The notes under the pieces are model-generated. The model had not been told where the DNA came from. It did not search any database and saw only the letters and a list, made by a program, of their open reading frames with translations. The position numbers and the translations under genes were made by a program. Below are positions 9,059 through 17,193 of a stretch of 64,000 nucleotides of DNA, in pieces (the first letter of the stretch is position 1; every line of letters starts with the position of its first letter). This stretch comes from Pseudovibrio japonicus (GTDB taxonomy: Bacteria; Pseudomonadota; Alphaproteobacteria; Rhizobiales; Stappiaceae), in the NCBI RefSeq assembly GCF_014651595.1, contig NZ_BMXE01000007.1, positions 225,333 through 289,332 of the forward strand, given 5' to 3'.

Positions 9059-9982
9059 ATGATGCCAAAGGCACTTCCGGCCAAGATGATGAGAACTGCC
9101 TCTCCCGCGTTCATGCAAAACCTGCGCGATGTGGTGGAAATGACACCGCTGCTTGTGGTTCTGCTGGGCCTGTTTGGTGGCGCCTTGGTGCTAGGCCTCC
9201 TGCAAAGTTTTGGCTATGCGCCGTGGTTCGGCATCAACGAGTTTCCAACCACCCGTTACTTTGAACGGCTCTGGCTCTCCTCCGATTTCTGGTTCTCCTT
9301 GGGGCTGACGCTCTATTATGCCTTTGCGGCGACCTTGATCGGGCTTGTGATCTCGGTGCCGTTGAGCATTGCTCTTTCCAAGAGGTTCAAAGCCTCACGC
9401 CTGTTCAGTGCGCTCATCCGGCTGCCGTTAATGGTGCCGTATACCGTTGGCATTGCACTGGCGCTTGTGATGCTTGGCAACGGGGGGCTGCTGTCCCGCA
9501 TGTCCGCAGGGCTTGGCCTGATCGATGACCCCTCGCAGTTTGTGCAGATCCTCAAGACCCATGGGGGCTGTGGGATTATCCTCGTTTACGTGTGGAAGCA
9601 GGTGCCGTTCATGACACTGAATTTGTCTGCCGTGCTCGCCCGCACAGGGGACGATACAGTGGAAGCGGCCATGGTGCTGGGGGCCAGTTCCCGGCAGATC
9701 TTCTGGCGCGTCACACTTCCACAAATTATGCCGGGCATCGTTTCCGCCTCGCTGATCTGCTTTGCTTTCAACATCGGTGCGTTTGAGGCTCCGCTCATCC
9801 TTGGCGGCGGCTATCCCGATACATTGCCTGTGCTGGCATGGCGCTATTTTCAGGATGCGAACTATGCCTTCCAGCTGCAGGGCATGGCCGTGGTCGTTTC
9901 ACTGGCATTGGTTTCCGGCCTCTTCCTCGCCGCCTACTTACAGGGCTACCGCAGATTTGAACGGGCGAGGGGGCGTGTGTGA
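9059..9982 (+). CDS. ABC importer permease, first subunit
   Basis: 307 residues with about six membrane helices. The cytoplasmic EAA loop that docks on the ATPase is visible as VEAAMVLGASSRQIFWRVTL (about 201-220), followed by P-x-I-M-P-G. It corresponds to the N-terminal half of the fused YnjC permease of enterobacteria, here encoded separately. It overlaps the next permease by four bases (translational coupling). Confidence 0.9.
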   Translation: MMPKALPAKMMRTASPAFMQNLRDVVEMTPLLVVLLGLFGGALVLGLLQSFGYAPWFGINEFPTTRYFERLWLSSDFWFSLGLTLYYAFAATLIGLVISVPLSIALSKRFKASRLFSALIRLPLMVPYTVGIALALVMLGNGGLLSRMSAGLGLIDDPSQFVQILKTHGGCGIILVYVWKQVPFMTLNLSAVLARTGDDTVEAAMVLGASSRQIFWRVTLPQIMPGIVSASLICFAFNIGAFEAPLILGGGYPDTLPVLAWRYFQDANYAFQLQGMAVVVSLALVSGLFLAAYLQGYRRFERARGRV

Positions 9983-10833
9983 TGATCGGAACGGCTTCCA
10001 AACTTCGTGATATCAAGGCGATCAACCCATGGCAGCGCCTGCTTGTGCTTGCCATGGCGGTCTTTACCATCGCCCCCTTTGCACCGCTGATCATCCAGTC
10101 ACTGGCGTTTCGATGGGCATGGCCGAACATCCTGCCAACGGTCTGGTGGTTTGAACAGCGTCAGCGCTCGCCGTTTCCGCTTGCATGGGACTATGTCTTC
10201 TCGCCAAGCTCTCGTGTTGTTGAAGCAACCATCAACACACTGGGCATCGGCATAACGGTGACGCTCCTGTGTCTGGTGATCTGCCTGCCTGCGGCCCGTG
10301 TGCTGGGGCAGCGCACCTTTCGCGGCAAGAACCAGCTTGAGTTCCTGATCGCCCTGCCGCTGCTCTTGCCGGAAGCTGCAATTGGCATCGCCTTGCTGAT
10401 GATCTTCATCGCACTGGATTTGGCGGGCACCTATGTGGGTGTCATTATCGTACACCTGATCCCGACGATCCCCTATATGGCGCGTACGCTGACTTCCGTG
10501 TATCAGGGCCACGGCACAGACGCGGAAGACCACGCCCGCGTGCTGGGTGCCAACAGGCGGCAGATTTTCTTCCGCGTGACATTGCCCATGATCCTGCCCG
10601 GTGTGATTGCCGGTTGCCTGTTCACCTTTCTGGTGTCCACCAACCTGTTCCTGCTGACCTTCTTCATCGGACAAGGTCACATCGTCACGCTGCCAACGCT
10701 GCTGTTTGCCAAGATCTCTGGTGGGGCTCTGGATGCCACAGGAGCAGGCATCGCCCTGATCGCCTCCGTCCCCGGCGTCATTCTGCTCATCTTCACAGAT
10801 CGCTTTATCCGCAACTACCCACTTGCTGAGTAA
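9979..10833 (+). CDS. ABC importer permease, second subunit
   Basis: 284 residues with about six membrane helices. The EAA-type loop is DHARVLGANRRQIFFRVTLP (about 178-197), with Glu/Ala positions partly replaced by DHA. It corresponds to the C-terminal half of YnjC-like permeases. Last gene of the operon, coupled to the first permease by an ATGA overlap; a long hairpin follows. Substrate unknown. Confidence 0.9.
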   Translation: MMIGTASKLRDIKAINPWQRLLVLAMAVFTIAPFAPLIIQSLAFRWAWPNILPTVWWFEQRQRSPFPLAWDYVFSPSSRVVEATINTLGIGITVTLLCLVICLPAARVLGQRTFRGKNQLEFLIALPLLLPEAAIGIALLMIFIALDLAGTYVGVIIVHLIPTIPYMARTLTSVYQGHGTDAEDHARVLGANRRQIFFRVTLPMILPGVIAGCLFTFLVSTNLFLLTFFIGQGHIVTLPTLLFAKISGGALDATGAGIALIASVPGVILLIFTDRFIRNYPLAE

Positions 10834-10847
10834 GCCCAAACGCAACG

Positions 10848-10888
10848 AACCAACGCACCGCCCTGATGAAGGGGCGATGCGTTGGGTT
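10848..10888. terminator. Bidirectional terminator-like hairpin
   Basis: AACCAACGCA-c-CGCCC (10848-10863) pairs with GGGCG-a-TGCGTTGGgTT (10872-10888), about 15 pairs with one mismatch and one bulge and an eight-base loop. It is located between the ABC operon and the convergent yjjW gene. Only a short T-rich tract (GGTTT) follows on the plus strand. Confidence 0.55.
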
Positions 10889-10929
10889 GGTTTAGTGCAA
10901 CTGCCCGTTGGCAGGGCAGCGGTTGGTGC

Positions 10930-11796
10930 CTAGATATAGACCGCAGGTGTCACCACGTTGCTCAAGCCCGCTGCCCGCAAGTCCTGTGCAATGCGTTCCA
11001 CATCTGGCTGTTTCATTGTGGGCCAGTTGCGGGCCTCGCCTTGCACGCCGTGGTGCTGGAAGGCGTTGAGGCGTAGCGGCAAGTTGCTGTCCAGAGCTCC
11101 GACGAACCTAGAGAGTTCTGCAATTTCCTTGGCGGTATCAGTTCGTTCCGGAATAAGCAGATAGCGCAGCTCGTGCAGCTTGCCTGCCTCAAACAGTAGT
11201 CTGGCAGAGGAGAGAACCCGCTCGTTGCTGCGTGTGGTGAGCTGGCTGTGTAGGTCCCCTTCAAAGGCTTTGATGTCCAGCATCACGCCATCGGTCACCG
11301 GCAGAACAGTCTTCCATGCTGCTTCGGGGAGATAGCCGTTGCTGTCGATGAAGCACGTCAAGTCCTTCAGCTTGTCATTCGCTTTGATCGCCGTGAACAG
11401 GGCGATGATGAACTTGAGCTGCATGGTTGCTTCGCCACCAGAGACCGTAATGCCATTGAGGAACGGTTTGTTCTGGTCGAGCAGCGCCAGCACATTATCA
11501 ACGCTGTACTGCGTTACCTTGGGGTTGGCGTTGATGGGGCAGATGTCCAGACACTTGTCGCAGTGCTCGCAAATGCTGGGATCGTACAGCACCTTGCCTT
11601 GCACTATGGTTAGCGCGCCGGTTGAACAGACAGGCAGGCAGTCACCGCAATCATTACACAGCTTCATGGTGTGCGGATTGTGGCAACTTGGGCAGGCAAA
11701 GTTGCATCCTTGCAAAAACAGGACAAGCCGGCTACCCGGCCCGTCCACGCAGGAAAACTTCAGAACCTTACTGACTGTAGCGAGGGGCAAGTTCAT
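10930..11796 (-). CDS. yjjW: YjjW-type glycyl radical enzyme activase
   Basis: 288 residues, close to E. coli YjjW. A radical SAM cluster motif CNFACPSC (C31, C35, C38) binds the 4Fe-4S that cleaves S-adenosylmethionine. It is followed by two ferredoxin-type clusters, CNDCGDCLPVC (C47-C57) and CEHCDKCLDIC (C76-C86). TVSGGEATMQ (about 118-127) is the SAM-binding GGE motif. It should install the glycyl radical on YjjI, whose gene it overlaps by 29 bases, so the two are translated from one transcript. Oxygen-sensitive, cytoplasmic. Confidence 0.93.
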   Translation of the reverse strand: MNLPLATVSKVLKFSCVDGPGSRLVLFLQGCNFACPSCHNPHTMKLCNDCGDCLPVCSTGALTIVQGKVLYDPSICEHCDKCLDICPINANPKVTQYSVDNVLALLDQNKPFLNGITVSGGEATMQLKFIIALFTAIKANDKLKDLTCFIDSNGYLPEAAWKTVLPVTDGVMLDIKAFEGDLHSQLTTRSNERVLSSARLLFEAGKLHELRYLLIPERTDTAKEIAELSRFVGALDSNLPLRLNAFQHHGVQGEARNWPTMKQPDVERIAQDLRAAGLSNVVTPAVYI

Positions 11797-13303
11797 GGCT
11801 CATCACTCTTGGAGCACGCTCCAGTATCTTCCCCTTGTCGGCAGCTTCAGCACCCAACACCGTGGTGTTGGTACGCGACCCACCACACTCTTTGAACTTG
11901 GCAATGTCTGACAGCCGCACCATGTAGCCCGTGATACGCACCAGATCATTGTTGGAGATATTTGCGGAAAACTCTCGGAAGCCCTGCGAGAATGCGCCCT
12001 TCACCAGCTGCTTCAGTGCTGCCAGGTTGTTCTCGACGGTTTCGTCGAGTGTCAGGATTTCCGACACACCGGATGGATAGAACGCGTGGTGTTCTGCCAG
12101 CGCCTGAACATGACTTACCGGATCCGGCTCGCTGCCGTATGGAATACGAACGCCCGGTGTGCAGCCATCATCATCGCTAAGGCCCGCCTGGGAATGTAGC
12201 ATGGCTTTGCCGCGCCAGACGTTTTCAATCGGACGGGCTTCAACAGCATCATAAAGAGCCTTGGAAATGCGGTGGCCAAGCTTATTGGCGGTCTCGTCAT
12301 GCCCGTACTTGCCGGTGCGGCCTTCTTTTGCCTGCAATTCATCAACGCACTGCGCCATGGCGAAGATGCCATACATGGCGGCAAAGCGGTCTTTTCGGAT
12401 CCAGCCTTCTTTCACGAGGAAGCTTTCAAAGAAGCCAGACTTATTGAAGAGATGATCGATGCGCGCTTCGGTGAGACGGAAGTTGAGGTCGATGTACTTT
12501 GGCAACGTGTTTTCAAAGAAATCTGCCGTGTCTTTGGACCGGCGCGCCACTTCACGCAGGTTGATGCGGGTCAGCGTGGAGGCACCGCCGCATAGAGGCA
12601 GCACGTTATAGCAGCTGGCGATACCGTAGCCGTACTCATCAAACAGGGGCTGATTGAGCGGGTTGTTGGCAATGTGTGGCTTTGAACATTCGATGATGCT
12701 TTGGCAGGCCTGACTGAAAATTTCGTCAGAGCTGACTTCAGGGTCCCAGATAAATGTCACGTTCGGCGCGATCTGCTTCAGCTCGGCGTCAATGCGCATG
12801 ATTGTGCGGGCAACACGATTATCGGTTGGCCCCACGTTGGCATGCATGAACGCATCCGGCAGAACGCGGTCCAGATACCGCCAGAAAAGCTCGAGCTTTT
12901 TGTAAAGGTCTTCGTCGCTGACATCGTCACAGTAGGGCAGTAACAGATCATCAAGGCGTCCGATAAACACCGGCATGTTGGTGACCGACGGTACGTGATG
13001 GTAGGCAATCGTCAGGGAGTTGATCGCTTCATCCAGCGTTGTGGCAGGATCCAGCTCAAGGTAGGTGCTGCCCTTTTCCAGAACAATGGAATAATCAGGC
13101 ATCACATAGCGCGGTTTGAAAGGCGCATGGCCCTCGTACATGTCGCAGATAACGCGCTCTTCCAGCGCCTTGGCGGTTTCTTCATCAAGCTCAGGATAAG
13201 GCAGAGAGTTTTCTGCTTCCAGCGAGAGGTACCGCGCCTTTTGCGCAAAGGAGAGGCCAGGGTCTTCAGCAATGCCCTTAAACCGTTTCGTCAGCTCCAT
13301 CAT
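11768..13303 (-). CDS. yjjI: YjjI-family glycyl radical enzyme
   Basis: 511 residues (DUF3029 family; E. coli YjjI is similar in length). The radical-bearing motif is RITGYMVRLSD, with the candidate radical glycine at 459. CYNVLPLCGGASTLTRINL (about 231-249) holds cysteines that could carry the thiyl radical. It is shorter than pyruvate formate-lyase (about 760), and the radical glycine sits some 50 residues from the end rather than about 25, followed by a Cys-containing tail (ECGGSRTNT) typical of this family. The reaction is not known. It is translated before yjjW from the same strand. The upstream region holds an inverted repeat but no clear FNR box. Confidence 0.93.
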   Translation of the reverse strand: MMELTKRFKGIAEDPGLSFAQKARYLSLEAENSLPYPELDEETAKALEERVICDMYEGHAPFKPRYVMPDYSIVLEKGSTYLELDPATTLDEAINSLTIAYHHVPSVTNMPVFIGRLDDLLLPYCDDVSDEDLYKKLELFWRYLDRVLPDAFMHANVGPTDNRVARTIMRIDAELKQIAPNVTFIWDPEVSSDEIFSQACQSIIECSKPHIANNPLNQPLFDEYGYGIASCYNVLPLCGGASTLTRINLREVARRSKDTADFFENTLPKYIDLNFRLTEARIDHLFNKSGFFESFLVKEGWIRKDRFAAMYGIFAMAQCVDELQAKEGRTGKYGHDETANKLGHRISKALYDAVEARPIENVWRGKAMLHSQAGLSDDDGCTPGVRIPYGSEPDPVSHVQALAEHHAFYPSGVSEILTLDETVENNLAALKQLVKGAFSQGFREFSANISNNDLVRITGYMVRLSDIAKFKECGGSRTNTTVLGAEAADKGKILERAPRVMSHELAPRYSQ

Positions 13304-13371
13304 GGGTCAAATCCTTCTTGCTCTTAAGAGGCAATCTTAAACCTGCGCAAGACTTGAGGATTTGAACTATC

Positions 13372-13394
13372 GCAATTTTGGCTTTGAAAATTGC
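13372..13394. promoter_or_regulatory. Inverted repeat upstream of yjjI
   Basis: GCAATTTT (13372-13379) and AAAATTGC (13387-13394) form a perfect 8-bp inverted repeat with seven bases between. ATCG before and GCGAT after extend it imperfectly. It lies 69 bases upstream of the yjjI start, a suitable place for an operator. It does not match FNR or CRP consensus, so the regulator is unknown. Confidence 0.4.
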
Positions 13395-13570
13395 TGCGAT
13401 GCACAGGCACATTGGCGCGGAGCTTCGCAGAGCCATTTGATGGGTGCCGGTACTGTGCAGTCTCTCTCTTCAGGGGGTGTAGTTGTATGATACACACCAC
13501 CGCTTTCTTAACAAAATGGTGATTGAATCCGGCGGGTGAGCGATAAAAAAAACGTCATTGGTGAGAGAAG

Positions 13571-13918
13571 ATGCAACTAAAAGACGCTGTTACAGTAGAT
13601 TTTCGCAATAAATATCATCTGCTTGCGATCAACAATATTCTCATCCCCTGGGCCTATGACTACCTGATTGGTCTTGTGAGAAATATCCTGATTGCACTGC
13701 CAATTCAGAGCAGCCCCGACTTTTCGGTGCTGTCTATCGCAGTCTTTCTTCTAATGAATCTCTATAACCTGTACCTGATCAGGTCCTTCAAGGGGCGTGA
13801 GCTCGGCATGGGGATCGTTCTTGTGGTTCTGAATGTCATCTCGTTGATATTCCTGGCGTCTGTTTCCTTCTTCACCGCGATACCGACCATACCGCTGGTG
13901 CTTGGTACAATGTTTTAG
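13571..13918 (+). CDS. Small membrane protein of unknown function
   Basis: 115 residues, with hydrophobic segments at about 17-45, 52-70 and 78-112. I recognise no family. The gene has its own AGAGAAG ribosome binding site just before the ATG and is followed by a clear terminator, which supports expression. It is divergent from yjjI with 267 bases between, so it might share its control, but nothing shows a functional link. Confidence 0.55.
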   Translation: MQLKDAVTVDFRNKYHLLAINNILIPWAYDYLIGLVRNILIALPIQSSPDFSVLSIAVFLLMNLYNLYLIRSFKGRELGMGIVLVVLNVISLIFLASVSFFTAIPTIPLVLGTMF

Positions 13919-13989
13919 GTGTCCGGCTTACGGACGCGAGGAAATGGCTGTCACCTGGGAACGGTCAGGAGTTGTGAGCTCAAATAGAA

Positions 13990-14018
13990 AAAACCCGGCT
14001 CTAATGAAGCCGGGTTTT
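13990..14018. terminator. Bidirectional rho-independent terminator
   Basis: A perfect 11-bp stem AAAACCCGGCT (13990-14000) and AGCCGGGTTTT (14008-14018) with a seven-base loop. T-rich tracts follow on both strands (GTATTTTTTG on plus, TTTTTTCTATTT on minus). It ends both the small membrane protein gene and the convergent yghU gene. Confidence 0.88.
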
Positions 14019-14044
14019 GTATTTTTTGACGCCCAACGCAGAAA

Positions 14045-14911
14045 CTATGCGTTTTCGGAAGCTTTCGTTGTGTCCAGATCGCTCGCATCGTGGCGTTCCG
14101 GTACCTGCTGGCTTTCCTCACCCCATGTACGGTTCACGCGCTTGCCGCGTTTAACCGCAGGACGCTCTGCGATTTCCTCTGCCCAACGCTTGACGTTTTT
14201 ATAGTCGTCTACTTCAAGGAATTCGGCGGCATCATAAAGGTAACCCAGCACCAGACCGCCGTACCATGGGAAAATCGCCATATCAGCAATGGTGTACTCA
14301 TCACCAGCCATAAAGCGGCGCTCGGCCAGATTGCGGTCCAGCACGTCCAGCTGGCGCTTCACTTCCATGGAAAAGCGATTGATCGGGTATTCATATTTTT
14401 CTGGCGCATACGCATAGAAGTGGCCGAAACCACCGCCCAGATAAGGAGCTGACCCCATCTGCCAGAATAGCCAGTTGAGCGTTTCTGTTCTCGCTGCTGG
14501 GTCTTTTGGCAGGAACGCGCCGAACTTTTCTGCCAGATAAACCAGAATAGACCCGGATTCAAAGACACGGGTCGGTGTTTTGGTGCTGTGATCAATCAGC
14601 GCCGGGATCTTGGAGTTTGGGTTGGCCTCAACAAATCCGCTCGAGAACTGGTCGCCGTCGCCGATCTTGATCAGCCATGCGTCATACTCTGCCTCGGTAA
14701 AGCCAGCAGCCAGCAGCTCTTCCAGCATGATGGTGACTTTCACACCATTAGGTGTCGCCAGCGAATAAAGCTGGAGTGGGTGCTTGCCAACCGGCAGGTC
14801 CTTGTCATGGGTTGGGCCCGCAATCGGACGGTTGATGTTTGCAAACCGGCCGCCGCTTTCCTGGTCCCACTTCCAAACCTTTGGTGGGGTATATTCTTGG
14901 CTGTCACTCAT
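14045..14911 (-). CDS. yghU: YghU-type glutathione S-transferase / disulfide-bond reductase
   Basis: 288 residues, the same length as E. coli YghU. N-terminal thioredoxin-like domain with LATPNGVKVTIMLEE (about 51-65), NPNSKIPALID and FESGSILVYLAEKFG. All-helical C-terminal domain with YTIADMAIFPWYGG (about 206-219). Nu-class GSTs use glutathione pairs and have disulfide reductase and organic peroxide activity. A 40-residue N-terminal arm before the thioredoxin fold is typical of this group. Cytosolic, monocistronic, followed by a terminator. Confidence 0.93.
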   Translation of the reverse strand: MSDSQEYTPPKVWKWDQESGGRFANINRPIAGPTHDKDLPVGKHPLQLYSLATPNGVKVTIMLEELLAAGFTEAEYDAWLIKIGDGDQFSSGFVEANPNSKIPALIDHSTKTPTRVFESGSILVYLAEKFGAFLPKDPAARTETLNWLFWQMGSAPYLGGGFGHFYAYAPEKYEYPINRFSMEVKRQLDVLDRNLAERRFMAGDEYTIADMAIFPWYGGLVLGYLYDAAEFLEVDDYKNVKRWAEEIAERPAVKRGKRVNRTWGEESQQVPERHDASDLDTTKASENA

Positions 14912-15181
14912 GAAATTGTGGCTCCGTAAATATTGTATGCAAATGGGTACGGGCAGTTATTTATACTGCACTCTTCTACTCAACAAATGGGTGGCACCCC
15001 ATTAAAGTCAAGTATCCCATCAAAAACAAGGTATTGGACGTAACTTCCGAGCGTATTGTCCAGCACCTAAACCGGTTGTGTGCCTAACTAAAAATTGCTT
15101 TTCTCAAAACACCAACCGGAATATTGTTCGCTGCATATACTAAACTTTGAGATTCATTTTTTGCATTGCTGGACTGATCAA

Positions 15182-15685
15182 ATGACTGTGATACCGACAC
15201 TTGAAACAAAAAGATTGCGCTTGAGGCCGATGACGATCGAGGATTGGCCTGCTTATGAGCAATTGATGCGGTCTGAACGCTCGCGCTTTATGGGGGGGCC
15301 AACCCCTAAATACGTCACATGGGGCATTTTTAGCCACGACATTGCCCATTGGACGTTGTTTGGCCATGGGGCGTTGATGATTGATGACAAAACCACGGAC
15401 AAAACCGTTGGTCAGGTCGGTCTTAATCACGGCCCACTTTTTCCAGAAACTGAGCTCGGATGGTTCCTGTATGACGGTTTTGAAGGGCATGGGTATGCTC
15501 TGGAAGCTGCCTTGAGGATGCGCCAATGGGGGTTTGAGGAGTTTGGCCTGAAAACGCTTGTCAGCTACATCGACCAGAAAAACGAGCGTTCTTGCAAGCT
15601 GGCCGAACGGATGGGTGCGGTGATCGACCCCGATGCGCCCTGCCTTGATCCGGATGATTTAGTCTACCGCCATCCAGCTCCTTAA
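15182..15685 (+). CDS. GNAT-family N-acetyltransferase (RimJ/RimL-like)
   Basis: 167 residues from the ATG at 15182; an upstream in-frame start at 15095 adds an unlikely Cys/His-rich stretch. ETKRLRLRPMTIEDW opens the fold. The acetyl-CoA region LGWFLYDGFEGHGYALEAAL (about 97-116) contains the Q/R-x-x-G-x-G/A-like loop as F-E-G-H-G-Y-A, and SYIDQKNERSCKLAERMGA is the closing motif of RimJ/RimL-type enzymes. The substrate may be a protein N-terminus or a small amine and cannot be told. Single gene with a weak ribosome binding site. Confidence 0.85.
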   Translation: MTVIPTLETKRLRLRPMTIEDWPAYEQLMRSERSRFMGGPTPKYVTWGIFSHDIAHWTLFGHGALMIDDKTTDKTVGQVGLNHGPLFPETELGWFLYDGFEGHGYALEAALRMRQWGFEEFGLKTLVSYIDQKNERSCKLAERMGAVIDPDAPCLDPDDLVYRHPAP

Positions 15686-15724
15686 CGCGCTGCCAAAAAA
15701 GATTCCGCTTTTTTCTCATCACCA

Positions 15725-15751
15725 CGTCACATCTGCAGCAGTTGCCTCGTC
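15725..15751 (+). promoter_or_regulatory. Probable ECF41-dependent promoter
   Basis: CGTCACA (15725-15731), 16 bases, then CGTC (15748-15751). This fits the reported ECF41 consensus (TGTCACA, about 16 bases, CGTC) except for the first base. It ends 39 bases before the start of the AhpD-like gene, which is directly followed by the ECF41 sigma gene, so the pair would be autoregulated. Confidence 0.6.
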
Positions 15752-15790
15752 GAGCCTGTGAAGACAACAAAACAATCACTGGAGATGACT

Positions 15791-16222
15791 ATGAACACCG
15801 ATAACACCATCAACCACTACGAAAGCGGTGCCCAGATCATGAAGGCCCTTGAGGGCGTGGAAGCGGCCATTGCCGCCACCGGATTTGACGAGAAGCTTCA
15901 CCACCTCATTTTGCTGCGTGCTTCCCAGATCAACGGCTGCGGCTTCTGTGTGAAGATGCATTCCCGTGATGCCCGCAAGGCTGGCGAAACCAACCATCGT
16001 CTGGATCACCTCATCATCTGGCGCCACTCCGATGATTTTTCAGAAAAAGAGAAGCTGGCGTTTGAATGGACCGAAGCGCTGACGAGACTGGACAAAGAAG
16101 AAGATCTGCCTCGCTTGAGAAAAGAACTCAGGGCCCATTACAGCGATCAGGAAATTTCCACCATGACGGCAATGATCGGCATGATCAATCTTTGGAACCG
16201 GGTAGCAATATCGAACCATTGA
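15791..16222 (+). CDS. Carboxymuconolactone decarboxylase-like (AhpD-like) protein
   Basis: 143 residues from the ATG at 15791, chosen because GGAGA ends five bases upstream; GTG 15758 and ATG 15785 are less likely. The AhpD-type redox site C50-G-F-C53 with H57 (INGCGFCVKMHSRDA) is present, so a thiol-dependent peroxide or electrophile-reducing role is likely rather than a true lactone decarboxylase. Genes of this type are the standard neighbour and target of ECF41 sigma factors, and the sigma gene begins two bases after this stop. Confidence 0.9.
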   Translation: MNTDNTINHYESGAQIMKALEGVEAAIAATGFDEKLHHLILLRASQINGCGFCVKMHSRDARKAGETNHRLDHLIIWRHSDDFSEKEKLAFEWTEALTRLDKEEDLPRLRKELRAHYSDQEISTMTAMIGMINLWNRVAISNH

Positions 16223-16224
16223 GC

Positions 16225-17097
16225 ATGAACACAGATAAATCACTGAATGCATTTGAACAGGCCAGACCCATGTTAATGGGGCTGGCTTACCGCTTGCTCG
16301 GAACAACCGCCGAAGCCGAAGACGTGGTGCAGGAAACCTACCTCAGTTGGTCGTCTGCCAACCAAGCGGACATTGACAATCCCGATGCATGGCTAACGAC
16401 GGTTTGCACGCGTAAAGCACTTGATCAGCTCAAATCAGCACGTAAAAAACGCGAAAATTACGTCGGTATGTGGCTGCCAGAACCCTTACACACCGCAACG
16501 CTGGACACGCCTGAAGACCATGTGGAGCTTTCGCAAAGCCTCACCACGGCGTTTCTTGTGGTGATGGAACGTCTGGCTCCCAAAGAGCGGGCCGCCTTTT
16601 TGCTGCGCGAAGTGTTCTCCGCAAGCTATGAAGAAGTAGCTGAGATACTGGAAGTCAGCCCAACCAGTTGCCGCAAACTGGTTTCGCGGGCAAAGACCAA
16701 CGTTCAGCAAAAAGCCAATCGCTTCACCGTACCTGAGGAGAAGCAGCGCGCGATGATCGGTATGTTCCAAAATGCGCTGGAGACCGGCGAAACCGCAGAA
16801 CTATCCCAACATCTTGCTGCAGATGTTGTCCTCATCTCTGATGGCGGCGGCAAGGTCAATGCCATTCCGGAACCTCTCATGGGACTGGAAAAGGTGGTTG
16901 ACTTTATCGACAAGGCGATTTCACCAGCAACGCGCAGTGGCAAAGCCTGGGTGGAAGAACTCAACTCCAGCCTGTCACTGGTTACCGTAGACGGCGGCGG
17001 TATCACGACTGTCTTCACGTTTGGCTATGATGAGGACATGAAAGTCAACGCCATCTACGCACAGCGAAATCCGGACAAACTTGGCGCTGTTCACTAA
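16225..17097 (+). CDS. ECF41-family RNA polymerase sigma factor (SigJ-like)
   Basis: 290 residues from the ATG at 16225. Sigma-2 spans about 10-75 (LGTTAEAEDVVQETYLSW). The linker carries WLPEP (83-87). Sigma-4 spans about 105-165 (LAPKERAAFLLREVF, YEEVAEILEVSPTSCRKL). A SnoaL-like C-terminal extension carries DGGGK (206-210) and NPDKL (282-286). WLPEP, DGGGK and NPDKL are the three diagnostic ECF41 motifs. In this family the C-terminal domain, rather than a membrane anti-sigma factor, tunes activity. No anti-sigma gene is nearby, as expected. It is co-transcribed with the AhpD-like gene. Confidence 0.95.
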   Translation: MNTDKSLNAFEQARPMLMGLAYRLLGTTAEAEDVVQETYLSWSSANQADIDNPDAWLTTVCTRKALDQLKSARKKRENYVGMWLPEPLHTATLDTPEDHVELSQSLTTAFLVVMERLAPKERAAFLLREVFSASYEEVAEILEVSPTSCRKLVSRAKTNVQQKANRFTVPEEKQRAMIGMFQNALETGETAELSQHLAADVVLISDGGGKVNAIPEPLMGLEKVVDFIDKAISPATRSGKAWVEELNSSLSLVTVDGGGITTVFTFGYDEDMKVNAIYAQRNPDKLGAVH

Positions 17098-17193
17098 GGC
17101 TTGCAAAACAGCGAGGGCAGGCTGCTAAAGGTCTGTCTTGCAACCTGGCAGGGAACCCTCTAGCCTCTCCACGATTGTTTTAGGGGGGAACTC

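Noticed and set aside
10099..10845. 248-codon minus-strand open frame opposite the second permease of the YnjBCD-like operon
   Set aside because: Composition is Gln/Asp/His/Gly-rich without any fold pattern, and it lies exactly antisense to a well-supported membrane protein.
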